From Lihuaxuella thermophila (lineage in GTDB: Bacteria; Bacillota; Bacilli; Thermoactinomycetales; Thermoactinomycetaceae): a DNA stretch of 64,000 nucleotides. Location: NCBI RefSeq assembly GCF_900110165.1, contig NZ_FOCQ01000005.1, positions 1 through 64,000 on the forward strand. Direction: 5' to 3'. Under the pieces are notes generated by a model that was not told where the DNA came from, ran no database searches, and worked only from the letters and a program-made list of their open reading frames with translations. The position numbers and the translations under genes are program-made. Shown here piece by piece: positions 52,969 through 62,557 of the stretch; positions within the stretch are counted from its first letter, which is position 1; every line of letters begins with the position of its first letter.

Positions 52969-53126
52969 ATCTTTCACCTCCCGGGGCATTATTACGCATC
53001 CCATTACATGCAACACGCAATATTCTAGCATGAGGGAAGATAAAAAGCAATAACAGGCATGCGGGAGAATAATTAAAACACGCAATTGCAAAAAATACAG
53101 CTAGGTATATGGAAGGAGTGAACGGA

Positions 53127-54224
53127 ATGCAGCGGGAGCATCAAATTGATTTGAGCGGTTATTCGATCCGGACGGATTTGGCGCGCGAGGCTCACGATAT
53201 GGCGGTTGCACGTCGCGGGGAGGGAAGTTCGATTCCGGGTGTCCGCATTGAAGAGACAACGGAGAACGGGATCACGACCAGTTGGATTTGGATCGATGAC
53301 GAAGCCGGCGGGGAAGAAATGGGAAAAGTTCCCGGTACATATCTGACTTTGGAAGTTCCTGGTCTTCGCTCCAAAGATTCAGTGCTGGAAAACCGGGTGG
53401 CTACACATTTTTCGGATCAATTTAACCGTTTTCTGCAGGAAGTGGGGATTGGTCCGAATGACAAGGCGTTACTGGTGGGTCTTGGCAACTGGAATGTGAC
53501 GGCAGATGCTTTTGGACCCCTGGTAATGAAACATGCCATGGTCACCCGCCATCTTTTTCAATTGTCCCCGGAGCACGTGGCGGAGGGCTACCGCTCGGTC
53601 AGCGCCATTTCCCCGGGCGTATTGGGGATTACGGGAATCGAGACCAGTGAAATCGTGCACGGAGTGGTGGAAAAATCGAAGCCCGATTTCGTCATCGCCT
53701 TTGACTCTTTGGCCTCAAGGGCCCTTTCTAGGGTGAATACCACGATTCAAGTGGCCGATACCGGCATCAACCCGGGTTCGGGGGTAGGGAACAGGCGGAA
53801 GGCATTAAATAGGGAAACACTGGGCATTCCGGTGATTGCGATTGGAGTTCCAACCGTTGTGGATGCGGTGACCATCGCCCATGATACGATCGACTTTGTG
53901 TTGTCGCACATCAGCAGGGAGATGCAAGGAATACGCTCCAATCCGCTCGATCCGTACAACCGGCCGACGGTGAGAGAACTGCAGGAACATGAGGTGCCGA
54001 AAGAGACGCGAAACCGGATGATGGGAATGTTCGGCGGGCTGGATGCTGAGGAAAAGAGACAATTAATTCAGGAGGTGCTGGCTCCGCTGGGGCAAAATCT
54101 CATTGTGACCCCGAAAGAAGTGGACTCCTTTATCGCCAATATCGCCAAATTGGTGGCCAATGGCATCAACTGTGCCCTGCATGAAGCGGTAACCATGGAT
54201 AATGTGGCTTCACATGTCCAATAA
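53127..54224 (+). CDS. gpr: Spore germination protease GPR
   Basis: GPR degrades small acid-soluble spore proteins at germination and is made as an inactive zymogen in the forespore. The 365-residue protein begins with a short propeptide-like region (SGYSIRTDLAREAHDMAV) and then shows LTLEVPGLRSKD, LLVGLGNWNVTADAFGPLVM, SAISPGVLGITGIETSEIV and FDSLASRALSRVNTTIQVADTGINPGSGVGNRR. I chose the ATG at 53127, with GGAAGGAGTG upstream. A forespore (SigF/SigG-type) promoter is expected but was not located. Confidence 0.95.
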   Translation: MQREHQIDLSGYSIRTDLAREAHDMAVARRGEGSSIPGVRIEETTENGITTSWIWIDDEAGGEEMGKVPGTYLTLEVPGLRSKDSVLENRVATHFSDQFNRFLQEVGIGPNDKALLVGLGNWNVTADAFGPLVMKHAMVTRHLFQLSPEHVAEGYRSVSAISPGVLGITGIETSEIVHGVVEKSKPDFVIAFDSLASRALSRVNTTIQVADTGINPGSGVGNRRKALNRETLGIPVIAIGVPTVVDAVTIAHDTIDFVLSHISREMQGIRSNPLDPYNRPTVRELQEHEVPKETRNRMMGMFGGLDAEEKRQLIQEVLAPLGQNLIVTPKEVDSFIANIAKLVANGINCALHEAVTMDNVASHVQ

Positions 54225-54365
54225 CCGTCTCTATGGAGGATATACACGGTATATTCTCTTATTTTTTTATGATCCTCTCTTTCTACTTTTTCTTTTTGAT
54301 AGGTTCTACTCCTTGCAACTCTCTCATAGTTTGAGGATGAGACGAGTTGATAGAGGGTGAACGAG

Positions 54366-55523
54366 ATGAGAAACCGATATCGCGGATTTACCACGGTAAA
54401 TATGTCCGGCCCCAAAACGCGCCGGGTATTTGTGCTGCTGCTTCTCGGAACGGCGCTCATCTTTTCTTTTGCCGGTGCTTTTGCGATGATTCAAGCGGAA
54501 AACAGCATTGGGTCCTCCGAGTTAAGCAAATGGACTTCCCACATTTCCGACAAAACGCTGGTGATGGTGATGGGCGGGGAGATCCCTTACTTAAAAGAGC
54601 ATGTACAAGCCTCCGGAATGGAAAAAATGGTGTCCCGGCTCATTTTTGAATTGATGACCAGCATTGATTTTCGTGATCCGCGAACCTTTTTGGGAAGGGA
54701 GCTTCCCATGTTTGCCCTGTTTGATTCGGAAATAGACGTGGCGAGTGAGGATGTGGACTATACATCGATTCCTATCGAATCACCACCGCCGGCAGAGTTG
54801 GAAAAAGAAATTTTAAAGGGGTTGAAGGAGTCCGAATCCGCGGATGACCCGCTGGTCCAAGAACCTGCAAAGGGCGGTGTGAAAACCAAACGGGTACTCG
54901 TTTATAACACACATTTTTGGGAGTCCTATTTGCCCGAACTGGGAAAGAAACAACCGGGCCAGGCGAGCGATCTCAACAAAAATGTAACCTATTTGAGCAA
55001 ACATTTGGTTAAACAACTGGAAAAAATGGGCGTGGGTGCGATTTTCACCCAAAAGCAATATACTTGGCAGGGATCGTATGTGAAATCGCGCAAAATGGTG
55101 CAAGCGGTGATGAAACAGCATGATGACATCGAATATTTGATTGACATCCACCGTGATGCGCTCCCCCGGAGCAAAACGACGCTGGTGAGCGGACAGGATG
55201 GAAAAGCCTACGCCAGATTTGCTTTTATTGTGGGGAGATCGAGCAAAAACTTTGAAGAAAATTTGCAGTTTGCCCGTTATTTGCACAAGCGGATTAATGA
55301 GCTTCATCCGGGTCTTTCGAGAGCTGTTGTCATTAAAGAGCGCACAAATGGAAATAACGGAGAATATAACCAGTCTTTATCGCCCAACAGTATCCTGGTG
55401 GAAGTGGGCGGGGTCGGCAATCATTTCGAGGAAACGTATCGATCTCTGGATATTTTGGCAAAAGTGTTAGCAGAGAAGATTCATGATGCGGTCCCGGTTT
55501 CGGGAGAGCCGGCCAAGCCGTGA
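54366..55523 (+). CDS. spoIIP: Stage II sporulation protein P
   Basis: SpoIIP is an amidase/endopeptidase that, with SpoIID and SpoIIM, dissolves septal peptidoglycan during engulfment. The 385-residue protein has an N-terminal membrane anchor (VFVLLLLGTALIFSFAGAFAMI) and a variable linker. The amidase domain shows VLVYNTHFWESYLP (His), DDIEYLIDIHRDALPR (catalytic H/Asp region), VGRSSKNFEENLQFARYLHKRINELHPGLSR and SILVEVGGVGNHFEETYRS (Glu). ATG 54366 has AGAGGGTG upstream. It lies between gpr and yqxA, as in Bacillus. Confidence 0.94.
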   Translation: MRNRYRGFTTVNMSGPKTRRVFVLLLLGTALIFSFAGAFAMIQAENSIGSSELSKWTSHISDKTLVMVMGGEIPYLKEHVQASGMEKMVSRLIFELMTSIDFRDPRTFLGRELPMFALFDSEIDVASEDVDYTSIPIESPPPAELEKEILKGLKESESADDPLVQEPAKGGVKTKRVLVYNTHFWESYLPELGKKQPGQASDLNKNVTYLSKHLVKQLEKMGVGAIFTQKQYTWQGSYVKSRKMVQAVMKQHDDIEYLIDIHRDALPRSKTTLVSGQDGKAYARFAFIVGRSSKNFEENLQFARYLHKRINELHPGLSRAVVIKERTNGNNGEYNQSLSPNSILVEVGGVGNHFEETYRSLDILAKVLAEKIHDAVPVSGEPAKP

Positions 55524-55550
55524 TGTCAACAAATGATCGAGGTGAATGGG

Positions 55551-55898
55551 ATGCGCGCATCGGTTCAGATCATCAGTCTTGTGGGGATGCTCATCCTGGG
55601 AATCTTTTTGGGAATCGATTCGGCAGAAAAAAATATACAAAAAATACAGGGGACAGAAGGGGCTCCGCGCGCCATCCAAATCAGTCCGCAAAACGGAAAG
55701 ATTGAAATCGCTGTTTTGGGGGAGGTCGTGGAGACATCCAATCCTGTTGAGAAGATGGACCGGTATGAGGTAGCGGGAGTTGCCCGTCAGGTGGAGAAAG
55801 AATCCAACCGGTTAGCAGCGATCGGCAACCAGATGGGAACGGAAATCCGTGAGGCAACGCGGAAAATTGCCGAGTTTCTTTTTAGCTGGGCGGATTAG
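55551..55898 (+). CDS. yqxA: YqxA family protein (DUF3679)
   Basis: A 115-residue protein with one N-terminal membrane helix (IISLVGMLILGIFLGI) and an extracytoplasmic or forespore-space helical part. It starts MRASVQIISLVGML and contains YEVAGVARQVEKESNRLAAIGNQMG. Its place between spoIIP and lepA and its size match Bacillus YqxA, of unknown function. ATG 55551 has GAGGTGA upstream. Confidence 0.82.
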   Translation: MRASVQIISLVGMLILGIFLGIDSAEKNIQKIQGTEGAPRAIQISPQNGKIEIAVLGEVVETSNPVEKMDRYEVAGVARQVEKESNRLAAIGNQMGTEIREATRKIAEFLFSWAD

Positions 55899-56000
55899 AA
55901 AAGCGGGTTCCACAGGCGTCTGTTCCATTGAAGCAAAGCGTGCATCCTGCTATAATTAAGGAATGCAGTCGTGCTCGTTTTTGCAGGAGGGACTACGGCG

Positions 56001-57818
56001 ATGGATAAAAAAGAACGCCAAGCAAGGATCCGCAACTTTTCCATTATCGCCCACATCGACCACGGGAAATCCACACTGGCCGACCGGATTTTGGATGCGA
56101 CCGGTGTGCTTACCGAACGGGAAAAGCAGGATCAGTTTTTAGATAAAATGGATTTAGAACGGGAGCGCGGGATTACCATCAAATTGCAATCGGTCCGCCT
56201 CCCTTACCGGGCGAAAGACGGTCAGGAGTATATTCTCAACCTGATCGACACTCCCGGACATGTCGACTTCACTTATGAAGTTTCCCGGAGTTTGGCGGCG
56301 TGCGAGGGAGCTTTATTGGTGGTTGATGCCTCGCAGGGAGTGGAGGCGCAGACGCTGGCCAACGTTTATCTGGCCCTGGAAAATGACCTGGAAATCATTC
56401 CGGTGATCAACAAGATCGACTTGCCGAGCGCCGAGCCTGAACGGGTTAAACAGGAGATTGAAGATGTGATCGGCCTCGACGCGAGCGATGCTGTGCTGGC
56501 TTCGGCCAAAGCGGGCATCGGCATCGAAGAGATCCTGGAGCAAGTGGTTAAGAAAATTCCCGCTCCGGCCGGCGACCCGGATGCGCCGCTCCGTGCCTTG
56601 ATCTTTGATTCGCTGTATGACTCCTATAAAGGAGTTATCATTTTCATGCGTGTGGTGGAAGGCACGATTAAAAAAGGCATGAAGATCAAAATGATGGCTA
56701 CGGGCAAAACCTTTGAAGTTACCGAAGTGGGTGCTTATTCGCCCCACCCCGTGCCGATGGACGAACTGTCCGTCGGTGAAGTGGGTTTTGTCGTCGCCAA
56801 TATTAAAAATGTGAAAGATACGCGGGTGGGGGATACGATTACCGATGCCAATAATCCGGCTGCCGAACCGCTGCCCGGCTACCGCAGGATTAACCCGATG
56901 GTTTTCTGCGGGCTGTATCCGGTCGACTCTTCCGACTACGACGATTTGCGGGAGGCGCTGGAAAAGCTGGAACTGAACGACGCTTCTCTCGCCTACGAAC
57001 CGGAAACGTCAACCGCACTCGGCTTTGGATTCCGCTGCGGTTTCCTGGGGCTGCTCCATATGGAGATCATCCAGGAACGAATCGAACGCGAATTTGGCAT
57101 TCCGCTCATCACTACGGCGCCGAGCGTTGTTTATAAAGTATATCTGACGGACGGTTCGGTGATGGACATTGAAAATCCGACTTTGATGCCGCCGCAGCAA
57201 AAGATTGACCATGTGGAAGAGCCGTATGTCAAGGCAAGCATCATGGTGCCGAACGATTATGTAGGCACAGTCATGGAGCTTTGCCAAAATAAACGCGGAC
57301 AATATCTCGATATGAGCTATATCGATACCAACCGCGTGAATATCACCTATGAACTGCCCTTGGCGGAGATCGTCTACGACTTCTTCGATCAGTTGAAATC
57401 CAGCACCAAAGGATATGCTTCGTTTGATTATGAGCTGATTGGATACAAAACATCCAATCTGGTGAAGATGGATATTCTTTTAAACGGTGAAGTGGTAGAT
57501 GCCCTGTCGTTTATCGTGCACCGGGACCGCGCTTATCACCGGGGGCGCGCGCTGGTTGAAAAATTGAAAAAGCTGATTCCGCGGCAAATGTTTGAAGTTC
57601 CCATCCAGGCGGCCATCGGAAACAAAGTGATCGCGCGCGAAACGATCAGCGCCATGCGGAAGAACGTGCTGGCCAAATGTTACGGTGGGGACATCTCAAG
57701 GAAACGGAAGCTTTTGGAGAAGCAAAAAGAAGGGAAAAAGCGGATGAAGGCGGTTGGAAGTGTCGAAGTGCCGCAAGAAGCGTTTATGGCTGTGTTGCAA
57801 ATGGATGAAAACAAATAA
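56001..57818 (+). CDS. lepA: Elongation factor 4 (LepA)
   Basis: LepA is a ribosome-bound GTPase that back-translocates or aids initiation and assembly. The 605-residue protein has G1 [17 protein letters not shown]2 [14 protein letters not shown]3 [15 protein letters not shown] and G4 [10 protein letters not shown], then the EF-G-like domains II, III and V. The LepA-specific C-terminal domain ends [31 protein letters not shown] 56001 has GGAGGG upstream. A terminator-like hairpin lies between it and hemW. Confidence 0.98.
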   Translation: MDKKERQARIRNFSIIAHIDHGKSTLADRILDATGVLTEREKQDQFLDKMDLERERGITIKLQSVRLPYRAKDGQEYILNLIDTPGHVDFTYEVSRSLAACEGALLVVDASQGVEAQTLANVYLALENDLEIIPVINKIDLPSAEPERVKQEIEDVIGLDASDAVLASAKAGIGIEEILEQVVKKIPAPAGDPDAPLRALIFDSLYDSYKGVIIFMRVVEGTIKKGMKIKMMATGKTFEVTEVGAYSPHPVPMDELSVGEVGFVVANIKNVKDTRVGDTITDANNPAAEPLPGYRRINPMVFCGLYPVDSSDYDDLREALEKLELNDASLAYEPETSTALGFGFRCGFLGLLHMEIIQERIEREFGIPLITTAPSVVYKVYLTDGSVMDIENPTLMPPQQKIDHVEEPYVKASIMVPNDYVGTVMELCQNKRGQYLDMSYIDTNRVNITYELPLAEIVYDFFDQLKSSTKGYASFDYELIGYKTSNLVKMDILLNGEVVDALSFIVHRDRAYHRGRALVEKLKKLIPRQMFEVPIQAAIGNKVIARETISAMRKNVLAKCYGGDISRKRKLLEKQKEGKKRMKAVGSVEVPQEAFMAVLQMDENK

Positions 57819-57822
57819 CCGG

Positions 57823-57861
57823 AAAAGCCGTAAGTGGTGTTCATGCCGCTTGCGGCTTTTT
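57823..57861 (+). terminator. Terminator of lepA
   Basis: AAAAGCCGtAAG.GG and CC.CTTGCGGCTTTT pair around a short loop and end TTTTTG. It partly overlaps the region just before the hemW ribosome site. Confidence 0.75.
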
Positions 57862-57880
57862 GCCAGCGGGAGGTGACGGG

Positions 57881-59032
57881 ATGCCGCCAAAAGCTGTTTA
57901 TATTCACATCCCTTTTTGTACCCACAAATGCCATTATTGCGATTTTACCGCCTATGTCGTAACCGGGCAGCCTGTCGATGATTATTTGGAAGCGCTTGAC
58001 CGGGAGATGGAGCTGACCGTAAAAGAAGTTCCTCCTGAAGAGATCGAGGCCGTTTTTATCGGAGGGGGGACACCGACCATTCTCACTCCGGACCAAATGA
58101 GACGTCTTTTAGAGAGCATTCGTGAGCGTTTTCCCCGCTGGGCGGCCGATTTGGAGTTTACCGTCGAAGCCAACCCCGGCACGACCGGCCCGGATTTGCT
58201 CAAGGCGATGCGCGAGGGCGGGGTCAACCGCCTCAGTTTTGGAGCGCAAACTTTCCGCCCGGATTTGCTCCGGCGGATCGGCAGAGTGCATGGGACGGAA
58301 GAGATCAAGAAAAGCGTGTATCTGGCGCGGGAAGCGGGTTTTGACAACTTGTCCCTGGATTTGATGTTTGGTTTGCCCACTCAAACGGTAAGCGATATGG
58401 AAGAAACACTGGAGCAGGCCGTTCTGCTGAACCCTGATCATTTTTCATGCTACAGTTTGAAAGTGGAAGAAGGAACGCTGTTTCATTATCTATATGAAAG
58501 AAAAGAATTGCCTCTGCCATCGGAAGATGAGGAGTTGGAAATGTATCAATTGACACGTTCCTTTCTGGAACAGCACGGGTACCGCCAATATGAAGTGAGC
58601 AACTTTGCCAAGCCGGGGCGCGAGAGCCGCCACAATTCCACTTACTGGCGCAACGAAGAATTTTACGGTTTGGGAGCCGGGGCCCACGGATATATGAATC
58701 GCACCAGACATGCGAATATAAAAGGAATCCGGCAGTATATCGATCAGGTTCAAAGCGGAATCCGTCCGGTGGCTGAGGTATATCCGGTGAGCCGCCAGGA
58801 AGAGATCGAAAACTTCATGATCCTCGGTCTCCGGATGATGGAGGGAGTCAGCCGTTCCCGCTTTGCTTCAAGGTACGGGATGACGGTGGAACACGCCTTT
58901 GGCCCGATCCTGGCGCGTTTGACGGAAAAAGGGCTGCTTCAGCAACAGGGAGACCGCATCACATTGACGGAGAAAGGGCTGATCTTTGGCAACGAAGTTT
59001 TTGCTTCATTTCTCGGAGAACAGGTTTTATAA
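57881..59032 (+). CDS. hemW: Radical SAM heme chaperone HemW
   Basis: HemW inserts heme into respiratory enzymes; it was long annotated as oxygen-independent coproporphyrinogen oxidase. The 383-residue protein starts AVYIHIPFCTHKCHYCDFTAY, with the radical SAM cysteines CxxxCxxC (the extra Cys of true HemN is absent). It continues AVFIGGGTPTIL, EANPG, NRLSFGAQTF, DLMFGLPTQT and EVSNFAKPGRESRHN, and has the C-terminal HemN_C domain. ATG 57881 has GGGAGGTG upstream. Confidence 0.94.
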   Translation: MPPKAVYIHIPFCTHKCHYCDFTAYVVTGQPVDDYLEALDREMELTVKEVPPEEIEAVFIGGGTPTILTPDQMRRLLESIRERFPRWAADLEFTVEANPGTTGPDLLKAMREGGVNRLSFGAQTFRPDLLRRIGRVHGTEEIKKSVYLAREAGFDNLSLDLMFGLPTQTVSDMEETLEQAVLLNPDHFSCYSLKVEEGTLFHYLYERKELPLPSEDEELEMYQLTRSFLEQHGYRQYEVSNFAKPGRESRHNSTYWRNEEFYGLGAGAHGYMNRTRHANIKGIRQYIDQVQSGIRPVAEVYPVSRQEEIENFMILGLRMMEGVSRSRFASRYGMTVEHAFGPILARLTEKGLLQQQGDRITLTEKGLIFGNEVFASFLGEQVL

Positions 59033-59041
59033 CGGGAATGA

Positions 59042-59110
59042 TTGACATCAATTCGGCCGTTTGGTAATTTAATTATAGTATTTTTAGCACTCGAGGTAGT
59101 GGAGTGCTAA
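59042..59110 (+). promoter_or_regulatory. Promoter and CIRCE operator of the hrcA-dnaK cluster
   Basis: TTGACA (59042-59047), a 17-nt spacer and TAATTT (59065-59070) form the promoter. A perfect CIRCE element follows: TTAGCACTC (59084-59092), nine bases, then GAGTGCTAA (59102-59110). HrcA, encoded directly downstream, binds CIRCE and represses the heat-shock operon. Confidence 0.95.
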
Positions 59111-59126
59111 CAAGGAGGGGAGGCAG

Positions 59127-60161
59127 ATGTTAACCGAGCGGCAAAAACAGATCCTCTTGGCGATCATTGATGATTACATCATATCAGCTGAGCCGGTAGG
59201 TTCCCGTACTGTCTCCAAGAAAAAGGGAGTTGGTTACAGCGCGGCCACAATCCGCAATGAGATGGCTGATTTAGAAGAGATGGGATTTTTGGAGCAGCCG
59301 CACACATCTGCCGGACGAATACCTTCGCAAAAAGGATATCGTTTTTATGTGGACCATCTGTTGACTCCGTATATGTGGACCAAAGAAGATTTGCTCGCTT
59401 TGCACAAGCACTATTCCATGAGGATCGATCGTGTTGAACAGGCGATCCAGCACACCACTTCCATTCTTTCAAAGATGACCAACTATATGACGATGATCCT
59501 GGGACCCACCATCTCCGAAAACAATTTAAAACATCTCCAAATCGTTCCCCTGTTTGATCGCTCAGCGGTATCCATTCTGGTTACGGATACCGGGCATGTG
59601 CATCAGCACCGGGTGACATTTCCGGAAGGGGTCTCTCTGTCAACCATTGAAAAGCTGGTCAACCTGTTGAACCACCGCCTGACAGGGGTTCCGATTTCGA
59701 AAATGAAAGAAGTGGTGGCCCGCGAACTGTCCGACGAGCTGATGAGATATGTGGATCACTATGAAAAGCTGACCGAGCTCGTCGATCAAATTTTGCAGAC
59801 GGAGCAAGACACGCAGCGCGTCTATACCAGCGGGGCGACGCGGATGTTGGAGCAGCCGGAGTTCAGAGATGTGGAAAAAATGAAATCCCTGCTCGATCTC
59901 ATGGAAAAGAACGAGACGATCATTCAACTCTTGAGGCCGGAATCCAGCGGAGTGCAAGTGCGCATCGGACAGGAAATCAGATTGGAAGAGATCAACGATT
60001 GCAGTATTATTACAGCTTCCTATACGATTCATGGCGAACCCGTTGGAACGATTGGAGTACTCGGGCCGACGCGGATGGATTACGGAAGAGTGATCAGCCT
60101 GATCGATTTCCTGGCTAAAGACTTTTCCAAACGACTGAGCACCCTTTATGACGGAGAATAA
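59127..60161 (+). CDS. hrcA: Heat-inducible transcription repressor HrcA
   Basis: HrcA binds CIRCE and depends on chaperonin for folding, linking repression to free chaperone. The 344-residue protein has the N-terminal winged helix (RQKQILLAIIDDYIISAEPVGSRTVSKK and YSAATIRNEMADLEEMGFLEQPHTSAGRIPSQKGYRFYVDHLL). The C-terminal GAF-like dimerisation part contains VQVRIGQEIRLEEINDCSIITASYTIHGEPVGTIGVLGPTRMDY. AAGGAGGGGAGG precedes the ATG. It is first in the cluster, so it autoregulates. Confidence 0.97.
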   Translation: MLTERQKQILLAIIDDYIISAEPVGSRTVSKKKGVGYSAATIRNEMADLEEMGFLEQPHTSAGRIPSQKGYRFYVDHLLTPYMWTKEDLLALHKHYSMRIDRVEQAIQHTTSILSKMTNYMTMILGPTISENNLKHLQIVPLFDRSAVSILVTDTGHVHQHRVTFPEGVSLSTIEKLVNLLNHRLTGVPISKMKEVVARELSDELMRYVDHYEKLTELVDQILQTEQDTQRVYTSGATRMLEQPEFRDVEKMKSLLDLMEKNETIIQLLRPESSGVQVRIGQEIRLEEINDCSIITASYTIHGEPVGTIGVLGPTRMDYGRVISLIDFLAKDFSKRLSTLYDGE

Positions 60162-60220
60162 ATTTTTGATATAAATAGAAAATAGGGCGGTTTGATCGCC
60201 GTGCGCGGGACTATGCGTAT

Positions 60221-60242
60221 TAGGGGTTCAGGCGAACCCCTA
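60221..60242 (+). repeat. Hairpin between hrcA and the chaperonin gene
   Basis: TAGGGGTTC and GAACCCCTA form a perfect 9-bp stem with a 4-nt loop, without a T run. It may be an mRNA processing or stability element, as hairpins between heat-shock genes are in other Bacillales. Confidence 0.55.
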
Positions 60243-60271
60243 TCCCTATGTAGAGAAAGGAAGGGTACCGG

Positions 60272-61813
60272 GTGCCTGACAAAGATCACTTGAGCTCAGA
60301 CAAAGGGGAGAGTCATCTTTCCGCACTCATCAGCAATACCAATGCAGTCAAGGCTGTGGCAGCAGCTGTTGAATCGACGCTTGGCCCCAAAGGGCTGGAT
60401 ACGATGTTGGTGAATGAGAATAATGAAGTGATCGTCACCAACGATGGAGTAACGATTCTCGATCGAATGGAAGTAAAACACCCGGCGGCCCGCATGATCG
60501 TGGGGGTGGCAAAAGCCCAGCAGGAAGAGATGGGCGATGGGACAACGACCGCCACGTTGTTGGCAGCCGCGTTGGTGGATGAAGGCGCGAAACAGGTCAG
60601 CCGCGGGGTGCCGGTAGTCAAAGTGATTGCGGGAATTCAACGAGGTGTCCGCTTCGCTTTGAACAAAATGAAAGAGAAAGCCCGGCCCATCTGGGAATTG
60701 GATGATGAATGGCTGCAGCGAATCGCTTATACGGCCAGCCGTGAAAACGAGGATATCACCTTGGCGGTGATCGAAGCAGCTCATCTGGTCGGCCGGGAAA
60801 AGTTGTTGGAGAAACATTTTAAGCTCTCCAGTGCGGTCGTCGCCCATCCCCGGGCAGAAAGCAATGTGTTTTCCGGCATTTTGATCAATAAATCGCGGAT
60901 GAATTCGCAGATGCCCTCGTTTAAAAAAGATGCGAGGGTCTTGGTTCTTGCTGATGCGTTGGAACCTGAATCCGTCGATGAAGAGGCGCGCGGGACGGAT
61001 GCAGGCTTTGCCAAACAGGAAAGATTGCGTGAAGAATTTTATGTGGCTCTGGAACATCTGATTCATCTCAATGTCGGTCTCATCGTCACGTCAAGGGGGG
61101 TGGATCCCCATGCGGAAGAGGTGTTGACCGATGCGGGAACCATGGTTGTTCAGCGAGTCACCCGCTCGGATCTGAACAAAGTAGCGGAACACACCGGTGC
61201 GCGTCCAATCAAGCGAAGCGGCTTGTTCAAATCGTTGGAGGAATTGGAATCCGTGCTCGGCTTCTGCCGGGAAGCGGAAGATGAGGAAATCCTGGAAAAG
61301 ATCCGCATCAGCGGAGGACGCGGCAAGCCGTTTGCCACGATTCTGGTGGGGGCCTCTACCGAAGAAGTGGTGGAAGAGCGCGAACGAATCTGCAAGGACA
61401 CCGCATCGGCAGTACAGGCAGCCGTCCGCGGAGGATATGTCCCTGGAGGCGGAGCCGTCGAGTTATCCCTGGCCCGTGACGTGGAACAATTCCGGGATAC
61501 GGTTCAAGGCATGGAACGGTTTGGGGTTTCAGCCGTGGCCGAAGCGTTGCAGCGCCCGATGGCTCAAGTAGTGGCCAATGCCGGATTTAATCCGCTTGAA
61601 AAAATTGAACAGGTGAAAGCCCTCCAACTCAAACGCCAATCCGATTCGCTTGGAATCGATTGCGACCGGGGTACGATTGTGGATATGATTGAGATGGGTG
61701 TGGTGGACCCTCTTTTGGTCAAATATCACGCACTGAAAGCAGCAGGAGAAGTCAGCACGGCCATTTTACGCATTCATACAATAGTGAAAATGAAGGAAGA
61801 ACCTGTCTTCTAA
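60272..61813 (+). CDS. Group III (thermosome-like) chaperonin
   Basis: A 513-residue chaperonin closer to archaeal thermosome/CCT than to GroEL. The equatorial domain has AVESTLGPKGLDTMLVNENNEVIVTNDGVTILDRM and AKAQQEEMGDGTTTATLLAAAL (nucleotide loops). The apical part includes RVLVLADALEPE, LIVTSRGVDPHAEEVL and RVTRSDLNKVAEHTGARP. GGYVPGGGAVELSLARDVE and MGVVDPLLVKYHALKAAGEVSTAILRIHTIV close the second equatorial half. Bacterial group III chaperonins are known from a few thermophilic Firmicutes, in the dnaK locus as here. They need no GroES-like lid. Starts at GTG 60272 behind GGAAGG; under CIRCE control with hrcA. Confidence 0.93.
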   Translation: MPDKDHLSSDKGESHLSALISNTNAVKAVAAAVESTLGPKGLDTMLVNENNEVIVTNDGVTILDRMEVKHPAARMIVGVAKAQQEEMGDGTTTATLLAAALVDEGAKQVSRGVPVVKVIAGIQRGVRFALNKMKEKARPIWELDDEWLQRIAYTASRENEDITLAVIEAAHLVGREKLLEKHFKLSSAVVAHPRAESNVFSGILINKSRMNSQMPSFKKDARVLVLADALEPESVDEEARGTDAGFAKQERLREEFYVALEHLIHLNVGLIVTSRGVDPHAEEVLTDAGTMVVQRVTRSDLNKVAEHTGARPIKRSGLFKSLEELESVLGFCREAEDEEILEKIRISGGRGKPFATILVGASTEEVVEERERICKDTASAVQAAVRGGYVPGGGAVELSLARDVEQFRDTVQGMERFGVSAVAEALQRPMAQVVANAGFNPLEKIEQVKALQLKRQSDSLGIDCDRGTIVDMIEMGVVDPLLVKYHALKAAGEVSTAILRIHTIVKMKEEPVF

Positions 61814-61828
61814 ACATGGGAGGATCCG

Positions 61829-62473
61829 ATGATGGATACTGAAAACCAAGAGCTCCGGCAAATGAGGGGCCAAACTTCATCCAGCGGGGAGATGAATCCG
61901 GTGCCTGGGAACGAGGAGCAGCAGGATCCACACTCCTTGCATATGGAAGAAGCGGAGCCGGAACACTCCGACGTTGATGAAGCCCCTTCCACGCAAGAAT
62001 GGGTACAGCAAGCGGCTGAATACAAGCGGCTTGCCGACCAATGGCAAAAACAAGCGGAGGAGAATCGACAGCAATATCTTCGCGCCCTGGCTGATTTGGA
62101 AAATTTCCGCCGCCGGGCGCGCAAAGAAAAAGAGGATGCTGTCAAGTATGCTGTCGTCCCTCTATTGGAAGCCTTGTTACCTGTTCTGGACAACTTTGAG
62201 CGCGCATTGGAAGCTGCCGACCAGAATCATGATGCCCAGGCTTTGCAAGAGGGCATTGAGATGGTGTATCGCCAGTTTCTGAATGTGCTTTCACAAGCTG
62301 GTCTTACCTTGATCGAAGCGGAAGGCAAACCCTTTGATCCGCATCAGCATCATGCGGTCATGCAAGTGGACAGCGAAGAACATGAGCCCGGCATGGTAGT
62401 GGAAGAGCTGCAGGCCGGTTATCGCTATTTGGACCGCGTCATTCGCCCGTCCATGGTTAAAATCAGCAGCTGA
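61829..62473 (+). CDS. grpE: Nucleotide exchange factor GrpE
   Basis: GrpE releases ADP from DnaK. The 214-residue protein has a long acidic, low-complexity N-terminal region (about 55 residues) and a long dimer helix (YLRALADLENFRRRARKEKEDAVKYA). LLPVLDNFERALEAA and the C-terminal beta domain DPHQHHAVMQVDSEEHEPGMVVEELQAGYRYLDRVIRPSMVKIS follow. GGGAGGATCC precedes ATG codons at 61829 and 61832. It lies between the chaperonin and dnaK. Confidence 0.96.
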   Translation: MMDTENQELRQMRGQTSSSGEMNPVPGNEEQQDPHSLHMEEAEPEHSDVDEAPSTQEWVQQAAEYKRLADQWQKQAEENRQQYLRALADLENFRRRARKEKEDAVKYAVVPLLEALLPVLDNFERALEAADQNHDAQALQEGIEMVYRQFLNVLSQAGLTLIEAEGKPFDPHQHHAVMQVDSEEHEPGMVVEELQAGYRYLDRVIRPSMVKISS

Positions 62474-62557
62474 TCTGGGCGGATTCCATACGCACCTTCC
62501 CGTATTTTTGTCACCATTTTGCCATTTACTATACGATCTATTGTGAACTGGATGTAG

